Below the pieces are notes generated by a model that saw only the letters and a list, made by a program, of their open reading frames with translations, was not told the DNA's origin and ran no database searches. Shown piece by piece: positions 21,105 to 33,483 of a DNA stretch of 64,000 nt. Every line of letters begins with the position of its first letter. The first letter of the stretch is position 1. Location: assembly GCF_020379485.1 (NCBI RefSeq), contig NC_063448.1:7649726-7713725 (forward strand), written 5' to 3'. The translations under genes were made by a program, and so were the position numbers. This DNA is from Brassica napus (lineage: Eukaryota > Streptophyta > Magnoliopsida > Brassicales > Brassicaceae).

Positions 21105-21507
21105 ATAATATGAGGATAAAGTAGCGAATCTCCTATTTAAATATAATTTTTTTTATAAATTTAATGTTACAAATTTAGAGGGTTCATTCAGATTTCAATA
21201 TTTGTATTTTTTTAACAAATAAAAAAAATTCAAATTCATTCCTATCTAAAACCAATTCAATAATCTGTATGATTCAATAATTTTGTTTAGATTTTCGATT
21301 TCATTATAATACATAAACTAATAATTCCACTTGTTTTTATTTTAAGAAATAAATTAAACTAGAGAACAACTCATGTGGTAATTAACATATACTGATATAC
21401 TTATATCATCACAAATTTCAGTATATCACAAATAATAAAAGAAGAAGGGAATAAAAAGTTTTATTGCAACAAATATTTAACACCAAAAATAAACACAGCG
21501 CAGGGGT

Positions 21508-24500
21508 TTATCTAGTCTGGAAGTTGAGAGTCCTAATGCAGAAGGCGAAGACAAAGGCAAAGAAGACAGGGAAGATAACAAGGACAGCTGCAACAGGTCC
21601 CATGAAGTCTGACTCAAAACCATACTGGTCTTTAAGGTACTGTTTCACAGTGAGATTAGGAGGACCCCCAGGGAAAGCGATGGGAGTATCAACATCACCA
21701 TACTGAGAGGTAATCAAACCGTATATGGTCCAAGCAACAGGGCAGATCCAATAATACCAGATCCACCACTTGGGAATCTTAGGTCTTGGTATGAAGAAGC
21801 CAGAGAAGAGATTAAAGATACCATAAAAGGCTGATGCAAAGATAGAAGCAACTTGGTGGTTAGGTGTGAGGGAGACAGTCATCATGCCGTAGTAAGTCCA
21901 GTAGAGGAAAGAAGTGTAGTTGATGAATAGGAACCAGAAGAACTTGGAAGCTTTCCACTCGAATCCAACCATTGCGTAGACGATAAGAGAATAGTACGTG
22001 GTCTGGATGAAGACATAAGGTAGCTCACAAGTCACTTGGGAGATAGCATATGGTATAGCTGAGTACATCCCAGCTGCTTTTTCTCTGTAAAACACTGTAC
22101 GTTCCACTGCCACCATTGGTTGCACCGTTGAGCAATTGTTCACTCCAACGAATATAACCGCTGAATAGATTGCTCCTAACACCATGGTCAGGTCTTGGAC
22201 GTTTGATCTCTTACCTCCTATTTGCCAAAAGACAGAACCGATCATAAGAGCGGTTGCTAAGGTGAAGATGAACCGGACAACATTGTAGTCAGGAGATCTC
22301 CAATAAGTCCACCACTGCTTCCATAGACATGATTTATATTGTCCCCATGTGTCCTGTGAAAACTGTGTAGCAAAGTAGAGATCAGATGCTCCTTGTGGTG
22401 GCACGCTAAGTTCTTGTACCAGCTGCTTGTTTCGCCTGTTACAATAGTTTTCATATGTTAGTTAGAATGGATGTAGCACATATAGAATATTGTTAGTTAC
22501 AGGTTTCGGCCCAAACCTCCTGGTATTCAAAAAAATAAAAATAAAAATAAATATATTGTTATGTTATGTTTACTCACTGGCATAAGGAAGAAGACTTGTA
22601 TAGCTCAGCAAAGTCAACTCCAAGCTTCAACTCGGCGGCAAGGGAGCTAGCTTCAAGCATCCAAGTGGCTGGATTGTACTTTTCAGGAATCTTTGGCACT
22701 CCGGGGATGGCTTCAAAGTACTCAACAATCTTGTGAGAGTTTCTGCCTAAAGGACCAGAGTAGATCACTTGTCCTCCTCTCTTCATTAGTAGTAACTCAT
22801 CAAACGCCTCGAAAATATCAATGCTAGGTTGGTGGATGGTGCAGACCACAGTTCTCCCTGTGTCCACTGTGTTCCTCACAGCCCTCATCACAATGGCAGC
22901 TGCTCTAGCATCCAACCCTGAAGTAGGCTCGTCCATGAAGATGATTGAAGGGTTGGCCACTAGCTCAACAGCGATTGTTAACCTCTTTCTCTGTTCAGTT
23001 GAAAGTCCAGTGACGCCCGGTAAACCCACAATGGCGTCTTTTAAGTCCACCAACTCAACAAGCTCCATCACTTGATCCACAAACATCATTTTCTCCTCTT
23101 TGCTTACTTCTTTAGCAAGGCGAAGGAAAGCAGAGAAGATAAGTGATTCTCTTACGGTAACTTGTGGAGAATGAATGTCTGTTTGTTCACAGTAACCAGA
23201 GATTCTAGCGAACGTCTCTTGTTTCTTTGGGAAACCAGACACTCTTATGTCTCCTTCTATGTATCCTCCTGTTTTTCTCCCGGCTAAAACGTCCATCAAG
23301 GTTGTCTTCCCTGCACCACTCACACCCATCAATGCGGTTAACACTCCTGGCCTAAACGTGCTTGTTACTCCTTTTAGTAGTTGCAGTCTTGTTTCTTGAA
23401 CTCCTTGGTCCCTCATCTCCTGCACCATCATAGTCTTTTATGAGTTTTTTTTTTCACTTAGTAACAAAAAAAAATATTAAACAAGTTTTTCAAAAGATTA
23501 CCGCAGGCATGTCAACAAAGTATTTAACATCGTCAAAGGACAAAGCTAGTGGAGTGAAAGGAAGAACCATTCCTTTCTTGGTGCTCACATTCTCCATTGG
23601 AATCTCCTCTGTTTTGCAATATTAAATTGTTAACTTTCATTTTTTTTATAGATATGTTATTGTATAAACAGATGAGTACTTACTCTTGGATTCATCTTCT
23701 TCTTTCGGGAGTATAGCTTGTGGCTTCCCAAGTGCTGTTGTTATGATAACATGTTAGTATTTTTTTATGAGCTGGTGGCAGTAAAAAGGAAAACTTACGG
23801 TCTAGATAAGAAAGTGCAAGTGTGAAAAGACCGTTGAACAGGACAGCAAAACCAAACAGTCCGCCAATGCCTATCCAATACCAGTTCTCATCATCAAACA
23901 CATCCCACATGTTAAGCATCGTTGTCCCTAACCTCGTCGTGTTGTCGGAAGACTGCATGTATACAACAACAACATGAGGGTTTTTGCAATGTTTACTTTG
24001 TTATGATTATAAAAAAATAGTAACGGAAGAGTTACCAATTTGTTCATCCATCTAGGAGCAAACAGTTCATTGACGCTTATGGCATTGAAACCGTAAGAAA
24101 GTGGAGAAGCCCAGAAAGCCCATCTCCACCAAACCGGGATCTCACGGCGAGGAAGAAGGAAACCTCCGGTCAAGAACACGACTAGTAAAGCCAGCATACC
24201 ACCTGTGTTAGCTATGGTCATGGTTCTACAAATAGATGCAATGAACCTGAATATCCCAGCAGCCATTTGTTGGATCAGAAATATAATGAGGAACTGTTTG
24301 AAGAACCGTTCAGCCTCTGGTGCTAATCCAATGGAGTAATACGTCACCACCATCCAAGCAGTTGTCTCAAAGATTGAGATTGGGATCCCTAGCAAGAAAG
24401 TAGGAAGCGTGTATGTCCAAGGTGGATGAAACAAAAGATCTCTTTGCTTGTAGAACACGGGAAGTCTCTGTATCGTCATAGCCATCTCCGCAAGACCGTT

Positions 24501-26808
24501 GAACATGTTGACAATCAGACCGAACAGGAGTGCACCCATGTACATGTTCCCGTCAGCCACGTTCCTTGTGTTCATCTCTGTTCTCAGGAAGACAGTAGAC
24601 AAGATCGCGGCGATGATGATGATTTGGACTGTTTTGAAGACGTAGAAGAAGGAGTTTCGTTTCATGAGCATCCACTCCTTGTCCCAACAGGTTTTGAGAA
24701 GCTCTGATGTCTTCACTGAGTACTTGTCGAACACTAGAGCTGCTTTGTGGCCTTTTGATTTATCGAACGGTACTGATAGCTCGTTGGAGAGCTTGGTACC
24801 AACATGGAACGTCTTGAATTTGCTGGCGAATTCTGGCACTGTAATGTATCTGTAAGGTTTGGTCTGATGAACCACCCAATACTGCTCTTGATCTTTCTTT
24901 GAGGTAACCTGTTCCACACGTAAAGTGTTGTTGGTATTAATGCTGGGAATATGAGTTATTATACGTGGGTCCCACATCGCTTGATCCGCTGCGGAGCGGA
25001 TGCGCTTGAACCGATTTAAAAACTTTGAATTACAGGCCGGGTTAAGCTTATAAACAGCAGTCGGCAACCAGCAAATTTGAATTTTTTAGAAAATAATATA
25101 TTTTCGTAAAAATATATAAAAATATTATAATATTTTAATTATAAATATCTAATTTATATATATATTTTTTTTAAAGAGATGTGTGTATTTTACCTCTTGT
25201 AAGAAATCAGCAGTTCCTTTTCTTTCAGGACACTTGAAGCCAAAGCTCTCAAAGAATTCAACAATGTGGTCTCTAGGTCCCTGGTATACAATTTGTCCTT
25301 CCGACAACAGGATTATATCATCGAATAGATCAAACGTCTCAGGAGCAGGCTGCAGAAGAGATATGACCACGGTAGCTTCCGTGAGGTGAACGATCTGTTG
25401 CAAGCATTTCACGATTTGGAAAGTTGTGGAACTGTCAAGCCCTGTGGATATCTCATCCATGAACAGCGTCTTAGTTGGTCCGACGATCATCTCTCCTGTT
25501 GTCACACGCTTCTTCTGACCTCCTGAGATACCTCTCATCATGTCATCTCCTACTATAGTGTCCTTGCATATGTCAAGCCCTAGAATCTGTTTCATCAAAC
25601 GTTTAATAAGAAACTTCATAAGTATCATAACATAAGCGACAAACTATATGATCATAAGAACCATAATCTATATGAATTTTGAAATGGGTTTTAATGTTGA
25701 AAGATGCTAACTTTGAGAGTGTAGTCAGTGATGAGACTACTCTTGACACCTTGAGCAGCAGATGCCTTCATGAACAAGTCAACATCAGCTTCTGGAAAAA
25801 TTCCAGCGTCCTTTTCTCTCCTTGCAAGCTCGTTTAATAGATCTGCCATAGTACATAAATATCATTAGACTACTTGTGACACAAGAAATCATTAGACTAC
25901 ATAACTTGTCACACAAGAAACTTGTTCTTTTGACTAGAGAATTAGGAAAAAAAAAAAAAGATTATATGAATTATACCATAACGGGTACCAACGCCTTGAC
26001 AGCGAGCAGAGAAATCAAGAGTCTCCTTAACGGTCATGATACCGACATGAAGATCGTTCTGGCTAATGTAAGCAGAGGTTTTGATAGGAACAAACTCGTT
26101 AAGGCGGTAACCATTGTAAGTTACTTCCCCTGAGATGTCAAGAGACTTGTCTAGCTTCCCAGCAAGAGCCAACAAAAGCGTTGTCTTCCCAGAGGAGGGA
26201 GGACCCAGCAAAAGCGTCATCCTCGAAGGTTTAACAATCCCAGAAACATCTTTAAGAATCGTAAGCTGCGCTTTTTTAGCAAGATGGATCCCGACCAAGC
26301 CAAGAAGAGACTCTCCCATGTTCCTCACCGTGTTAGTAAGCGAAGGAAGAGACCTATCACCCGTGTAACAGTCAGCTTTCACAGTCAAATGGTCGTACCT
26401 CACTTCCACCGTCGGAAGCGTGATCCCAACTCTGTCGATCCTGTTCCTGAGCTTGGTCAAGATCCTTTCGTTGTCTTGCTCCGCGACTTTGAAGACTACG
26501 TCGATGAACCTCGCACGTTCCTCGCCGTCGAGCTTGGTGACGTCGACTTCTTTGTTGAGGATCTGGTTACCATAGATGTCGTCTTCCCCTAGCGCGGGCA
26601 TGAGGCTTGTCCGGAGACGGCTGTATGTCGGGAGTTTCTCGATGGCTGCCCATTTGAGAGCTTCTTCGTCTTCGTTGGTTGACTTGGTTCTTCTTGCGCT
26701 CGGTGAGAATATGTCCTCGAGGTTTCTGCTTGCTCTGCTTACGCTACGGCTTATGCTTTGCCGCATGCTACCTCCTCTGCTCATGGCATGAGCTGGATCG
26801 TAATCCAT
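21508..26808 (-). CDS. ABCG35: ABCG35/PDR7-type full-size ABC transporter, copy 2 (complete)
   Basis: Nine exons, read leftward: 26808-25977, 25842-25712, 25586-25194, 24908-24036, 23952-23799, 23734-23684, 23608-23502, 23419-22578 and 22435-21508. They total 4311 nt or 1436 residues, close to the family's ~1440. Order: ABC domain 1 (Walker [10 protein letters not shown], signature GISGGQKKR), membrane domain 1, ABC domain 2 (Walker [10 protein letters not shown], signature GLSTEQRKR, Walker [11 protein letters not shown]), membrane domain 2 ending RTLNFQTR. All splice sites are GT/AG and no stop interrupts, so it should be functional. The N terminus [15 protein letters not shown] fits ABCG35 as I remember it. 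It is a plasma-membrane exporter; its exact substrates cannot be told from sequence. Confidence 0.96.
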
Positions 26809-27199
26809 CTCTGGTTCTTGATTGTTTGATGTTTCTTCCTCTTCTTTTTTCTCACACTACGGCTTATGGTCGTGAGTGTAAGAGAAAGAGATGAGAAAAA
26901 AGAAGAAGAAGATGGCTGGTTCCTCCTACAGCAAATTCAGATATTAAATAGCATAAAGCAACGGCCAATGGTCATTTACTATCCTTCGAGGAAAAAGCAG
27001 CAAAGACTTTGTCCAAGTCTGCTAAATTGAAATAGGAAGAAGAGTAAAGACTTTGACAAGTCAATGTTGTCTACCTTTGGTTCTTCATACGCTGCCTTTC
27101 AACACTTTATTTTAAACAAAATAAATAAAATAAAATATCTGCAATAGATTGAGCCATTAAAGTTATTATTATTTTAGTAATTTATGTGATAATGGAAGT
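26809..27199. promoter_or_regulatory. ABCG35 copy 2 promoter and 5'UTR region
   Basis: Aligns with the equivalent region above copy 1 (1607-1940), but is longer by a segment near 26955-27105 that copy 1 lacks. The purine-rich 5'UTR (GAA repeats on the plus strand, CT-rich in the transcript) is shared. Copy 1 therefore differs in its proximal promoter. Confidence 0.5.
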
Positions 27200-27830
27200 T
27201 AGACCTAGGACGGATTGGATATCCGGACAATTTTAAGGTATCCGGATCCTTATCCGGCGGATCCATAATTTACTATCCTTATCCGGATTCAGGGTTCTCG
27301 GATATCCGGGTATCGGATATCCTTCTAAAAATTGTAATATCCGGCGGATATCCGGATCCGGATTTGGATCCTTAAAATAAATAAAATAATAATATTAATA
27401 CATATAAAATATTAACAATAATTTAAAAATAAAAAATATATAATGTTTTTAATTATTTTTATGTATAATATTACAAAATTTACATAAAATTTACATATAC
27501 TATTATGAAAATAAAAATATATTAAATAAAATTAGTTTTTATATATAGATATTACTATTTTAAAAATAGTTATTAATAAAACTTACGGATCCGGATATCC
27601 AGACTAAGAAATCAAGATATCCGGATCCGAATCCGGCTTTGACGGATCCAACATTTTACTATCCGGATCCGAATTCGGTCCCTCCGGATATTCGGATTTT
27701 CGGATCGGATCAGGATCGAATCTCGGATCAGATCCGGATCGAATCTCAGATCGAATCCGGATCGAATCTCGGATCAAATCCGGATCGAATCTCGGATCGA
27801 ATCCGGATCTCGGATAAAAGTCTCAGGCCT
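27200..27830. mobile_element. MULE-like non-autonomous element with GGATATCCGG repeats
   Basis: 631 bp flanked by a perfect 9-bp duplication aatggaagt (27191-27199 and 27831-27839). The ends TAGACCTAGGAC and GTCTCAGGCCT are imperfectly complementary. The interior carries many GGATATCCGGATCCG-type palindromic units on both sides of an AT-rich core, with 'ggatcgaatctcggatc' repeats near the right end. Copy 1 lacks it. Confidence 0.7.
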
Positions 27831-27839
27831 AATGGAAGT

Positions 27840-29416
27840 ATGGAACCTCTTTTTTTTTTTTAACAGAATATAATCCATGTGGGAGCGGTAAAGGCTGCTT
27901 AAAATCAATCACACACACACTTAAAATATCTGATATGATACGTCTGTGATGACTACGGTGCCAAATGATGTAGTTGGTGGTCAAGCCTGGTTGCTATTTT
28001 TTTTTGGCTTTATTTGTTTTTGTCTTTGCCTCACCTTCTCTCGTAAACTATTATAGAAAGGTGGCTTTACTTTTAAAGATTCATGAATTATAGAAAGAGT
28101 TATTTACATTGGAAGACAGAAACATGATTGATAGTGGGAATGATAAGACGAGAGTGAAGGAACTAATTACACTGCAGAACCGTAACAGAGCTTACCACGA
28201 GAAAGGCAGCTATGAACTGTTTTGTACCTCGGTCAGATCGCCGCTCAGACTCTTTGCCATCTTTTTCAACTACATTTAAAATATTTTAGAGCACGTTTAT
28301 TTAACCAACGAACTATTATGTTTTATTTTTATACGAACGATTTTTCTTTTTATATTGTACACCTTTCTAGAAGAACGATTATGTGTTATTTTTTCCAAAA
28401 ATGTTGATACGATACATATCTTAAATAAACGAATCTTGCATGTCACGGGCCTCCCATTATTTTCGGGGAGATAAAGGAAGAGGCCGAAGTGAGGATTAGT
28501 TGTGATTAAATAAAGTATTATTTGATTAATCGTATTAACGGCACACGTTCAGTTTCCTTGGAAACTAATTGTCTAATACAACTAGAAACTCTTCTCTGTG
28601 AACCACTTTTTTCGTCTATCAAGTCTTTATAATTTGAGATACTTTTTTCAATTTTTTTTGGCGAAAAACCTTTTTTTTTAATCTGAGAGACTTTTGATAT
28701 TATGGACTTTAGAAATGCCAGTAAAAAAAAAACTAGAAAGACACGTTATGTTCAACTATAGATTTTAGAAAAGTCAGCAAAAAAATCTCTAGAAAGAACC
28801 ATTAACGTTCAACTGTACATACTTGAGTTCCTTTATTTAGAGAAATAATTATAGCCTCTGTAGGCAGTGCTTTTTTTTTGTATAAATATAAATGGTCGAA
28901 AAAATAGTTTTACATGAGAATTATCATATACCATCAAATGTCTCTGAAACTAAGACCCCGTGCTATTGAATTGAAATAAAAATTCGAATCTTGAGATAGT
29001 GTTCTAACTATGGATGTTTGAGTTTTCTGGTTTTGAATGTTTGTAGTATAGTTGTGTTACTGTTATGTAAGTATTATGGTTCGACATGTGAAATAGTTGA
29101 GGCGTCATCTGTTATTATTATTTTTTAATCTGTTAATTTTTAATATTTCTTTGTGCAGAATATAATGCTGTGTTGACCTGAATTTTCACGATGTTCAAAA
29201 CAAGTTACATTTGTTTTAGCCATTGTCGTGAAGGAAACGCAGAAACATCATTCGTGGATGAAAATATGATATTTGATTAAATCGTATTTGATTACTCGTT
29301 TTTAGAGAGGAAGATTCCTCGAGGAAGAGTTTCCACACCATTTGTCTCGCATGTTGAAAGACAATTATATCTGCTTTTGTGGAATTTCATCCGAAACCTT
29401 TATTGCTATCGGCTTA
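27840..29416. other. ABCG35 copy 2 upstream spacer, no gene
   Basis: Matches the dispersed pieces of the copy 1 spacer (2694-3620, 15120-15290, 16745-16810, 17070-17160, 17410-17560). No coding frame or RNA gene is seen. It is the compact reference state of the duplicated spacer. Confidence 0.65.
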
Positions 29417-30036
29417 GAGCATGATTATCCTACGAAATTCACTTGGGCTTCTTAATGATAATTTAATTATATAAATGTACTTAAGTAGTTAAAAACTTTC
29501 ATTCTGAGTGGTCTAAAGGAAGTTTTTTAATTAAAGGTTTAAAAAAATTTTTTAATTTTTTTTAAAGATAAAAGTTATTTATTAAATAAAACATTTTAAA
29601 AGATAATATTTAAAACATATATGTTAAAAAAACATAAAAATAAAGACTAGTACAATAATCGAGAAAAATTTGAAAAAACATCCGAGCTCATTTGTTGTCT
29701 TCATCACATCCAAATTTACGCCATATATGTTCAACCAAATCAGTTTTCAGTTGTTGATGCATTTGTCTATCACGAATTCTAGTTCGAGCACCCCAAAAAA
29801 ATAGATTAAATGAAATCAAAAAGAAAAGATTAAATGGGAAAAAAACCAACAAGCTTTTTTTTGGTAGGAAAAAAAAAACAACAACAAACTGACACGTAGG
29901 TTTAAAACCACGCTTAAGGATCGATCACCAAACATTCTAACTAAGGATCGGTAACACAGTTTTTATTTATTTTTTATTTAATTAAATCATTCATTTAGTT
30001 TTAAAAACCATTAAAGATCGTGCGATAATCATGGTC
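29417..30036 (-). mobile_element. PIF/Harbinger deletion derivative with transposase tail
   Basis: 620 bp with TTA duplications (29414-29416, 30037-30039) and ends GAGCATGATTATC and GATAATCATGGTC. On the minus strand near 29690-29800 it keeps the last ~35 codons of a Harbinger transposase (RIRDRQMHQQLKTDLVEHIW, then RKFG). This is homologous to the tail of the pseudogene at 14700-14794. The rest of the gene is deleted. Confidence 0.85.
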
Positions 30037-30039
30037 TTA

Positions 30040-31470
30040 GATACTAACATTAGTGATTTTAATTAAAAACTAATCATCTAATGTCCTAAAGATTAAAGGT
30101 TAAATATGAACTTACCAGGATGTATTTAAATAACCTGAGGACAAAATGTAGAAAAATCATCTGCTATTTAAATATAATTTCATAAATGTGACTAAGACCA
30201 GTCCAGATTTAGATGGCTAGAAGCGATTTATTAAATATTTTAACTAAAACTTTGTTTGAATTTTTTTTTTTCGGAAATCTTCATCTATGTAGTTTTTTTT
30301 CAGAAAAATTATAAGTGTAAGACTAATGTTTCATTCCCATGACTGGTCCTAAATGTTATGTTATTTTAATTTTAGTTTTAAAACATATTATTATTATTAT
30401 TAAAATATTCTAAAGAACCATTTTACAGAGATTTTGGTGGATTTCGTAGTTAAAGATATAAAATCTAAATTTGAAAATTCTAGATAAAATTCTTGTATGT
30501 TTTATATAAAACAAGACATGAGTCTGTTGCATTGCAACGAATTTTGTTTGATGTTTTAATTTAATAAAAATCATAAATTATTTTATTATAGTTTTATGAT
30601 TATTTTTTGCATATGTTGTTCGAAATTTATTTTATAACTAAAACTCATTTTCAAATATAAGTTTAAGTTAATATTTGTATTTTTATAATTATGGTGCATA
30701 AATGAATTGTTATAAACTTTGTACATATGATTAGAGAAAATACTATACCTAAACGTTTAAACTGAACACAACCTGAAATAAGAAATTGAATGAAAAGTAA
30801 AAAGAAATGAAAGTCAAATACACCAATCGAGTCAATGACAACATTATACATGTTTTATGTACTAATTTAATGATTTATTAAATAAGTCTTTAAAGATTTA
30901 TTTTGCTAGGATTTTAAAAAAAAATGAAAACATTCTATTTTATAAATCTCTTTTTTATTTACAATAAAAAAATATTAAATACTCCTTTACAATTTTGTTT
31001 AAGATTTTAGAAAAGAAAAATTACTGTCATATAACCTATTACGATTTTCTTCTCTTTAGAATTTCAGAAAAAATAAATTGCTATCAAATAATTATTTTTA
31101 GTTATTAGTATATAATATTGAAATTACTGTTTTTACAATTCGTATTAATACCAATTTTACACTTTTTTGTTAATTAAATAATTTTTAGTATCATGTTCAT
31201 CATCAAATACTCCCTTACAAATATTATCAAATAAGATTTTATAATTCTCTTTTGGATATGACTTAAAAATATGATACAAATTTCTTTTGTTTGAGATTTT
31301 TTTATGAAAAACAAAACAACTATCAAATATTCTTTTACAGTTTTTAGGATATTATAAAATGAAATTAATATTATATAATCTTTTACAATTATATTTTGTC
31401 TATGATTTAGAAAAATAAAATTTCTATCAAATAATTATTTCCATTTAATATTATTTTTTTAAAAAATTTA
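30040..31470. other. AT-rich intergenic DNA, no gene
   Basis: The first ~150 bp are the last part shared with the copy 1 spacer (ending near 30190). After that the DNA is AT-rich with many A/T runs, and I see nothing coding. Confidence 0.55.
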
Positions 31471-31474
31471 CCAT

Positions 31475-33225
31475 TTTCGAAATTTGTTTTTCAATATCAT
31501 TAATATTTTTTACAATATTTCTTGTTAATTAAATAATTGTTACTATCATGTTTATCATTAATTTCTTAAGTAAAAACTCTTAATAAATAAAATTTTACAA
31601 TTCTCTCTCGTAGTATGTAAAAAAAAATCTTAATTGGTTAAGATTATAAAATAATTATTTTATAGAAATCTCTTTTATTTATTGTTTTAGAAAAAATGAT
31701 GTTCTTTTCACATAATAAATGTTTTTATTTACACATTCACAATCTAATTTTTTTAGTTGACGCACGTCACAATCATATCAGGTGAAATATTTGAAGTTAA
31801 TTTTTATATATTTTTTTAACACAAAAATATTAAAAATTAAAGTTAGTTAATTATAAGAAAATAATACTTCTTTTACATTTTATTTTATTTAGACTTTTAA
31901 AAGGGAAACTAATTATTTGAAAATTTGTTTTTCTTTTATATTTTTATACAGCTATTTTATTTTTTTTAAAAAAAAATTCTCTTAAATTATTTATAGATTT
32001 TGTCTTATACATACAAACACATGTCACAATGTTATCAAATAATATTTTACAATTATATTTTGATTAGGATTTTAAAACAGGAAAATTAATAGTAAATGAT
32101 ATTTATATTTAATTTATAATAAAATTCGTTTTTGTCAATATCTTAATATATATATTTTTAATTATGAGATAGATTAATACATGTCACAATCTTAAATATA
32201 TAATTGTCATGTGTCGCGATAATGTTAATTAACAACTTTGAAGAACCAAGATTAATTTTTTTTTTAAGTTGCCATTTTTAAAATTCATTTTTTCAATATC
32301 ATTAATATTTTTACAATTTTCATTTAATTAAATAATTGTTACTATCATGTTTATCATTAATGTTTTAAGTAAAACTACTATTAAATAAAATTTTACAATT
32401 CTCACTGGTGAGGATGTAAAAAAAATTCTTAATTGGTTAAGACTAAATTTTTTTTTTTTAGAAATCTCTTTTATTTATGATTTTAGGAAAAATGATGTTT
32501 TTTTCACATAATGACAGTTTTTATTGACACATTCACAATCTATTTTTTTTAGTTGACACATGTCACAGTCATATCAGGTGAAATATTTGAAGTTAATTTT
32601 GGTTTATATTGTTTTAACAAAAATTATTAAAAAGTAAAGTTAGTTAATTATAAGAAAAAATAATACTACTTTTACATTTTTATTTTATTTAGACTTTTAA
32701 AAGGGAAACTAATTATTGATAATTTCTTTTTCTTTTATATTTTTATACAGCTATTTTATTTTTAATAGAAACAATTCAGTTAAAATATTTATATAGTTTG
32801 TCTTATACATACAAACACATGTCACAATATTATCAAATAATATTTTGCAATTATTTTTTCATTATAATTTTAAAAAAGGAAAATTACTATTAAATAATAT
32901 TTATAATTACTTTTTAATAAAATTCATTTTTGTTAATATCTTAGTATATATATTTTAATTATTAGATAGATTAACACATGTCATAATATTAAATATATAA
33001 TTGACATATGTCGCTATCATGTTAATTAGCAACTTTGAAAAACCAAGCTTTATATAATAAGATTACTTTTTAATAAAATTTATTTTTGTTAATATCTTAT
33101 TATATATATTTTAATTATGAGATAGATTAACACATGTCATAATATTAAATATATAATTGACATGTGTCGCAATCATGTTAATTAGCAACTTTGAAAAACC
33201 AAGCTTTATATAATAAGATGTAAAA
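31475..33225. repeat. Direct repeat of about 0.8 kb, two copies plus a third partial copy
   Basis: Landmarks recur 796-799 bp apart: 'aaataattgttactatcatg' at 31531 and 32330, 'catatcaggtgaaatatttg' near 31773 and 32570, 'catacaaacacatgtcacaa' near 32010 and 32806. A third partial copy of about 155 bp, about 33061-33225, repeats the end of copy 2 nearly exactly, including 'ccaagctttatataataaga'. It lies upstream of SHH1. The family is unknown; a Helitron-like or satellite origin is possible. Confidence 0.7.
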
Positions 33226-33483
33226 CTTTTTTTTTATATATAATTCAATAAAAATCATTTAAAACTCCTGTAAGATCAAATAATTCCAAACTCTACCCAA
33301 ATACGATACTATAAAAACATACCTGGTCGGGTCTAATATAGAAACGAGAAAGCCCATATAGAAGATTAGTATTCATTTGTGACCCATCTCATCTCATCTC
33401 TATAGTCAAAATATCAATTAACACACTGATTCTAAACACTACTAACAGAGTAGCGAATCAGCACATCAACTCGTTCTTCGATA

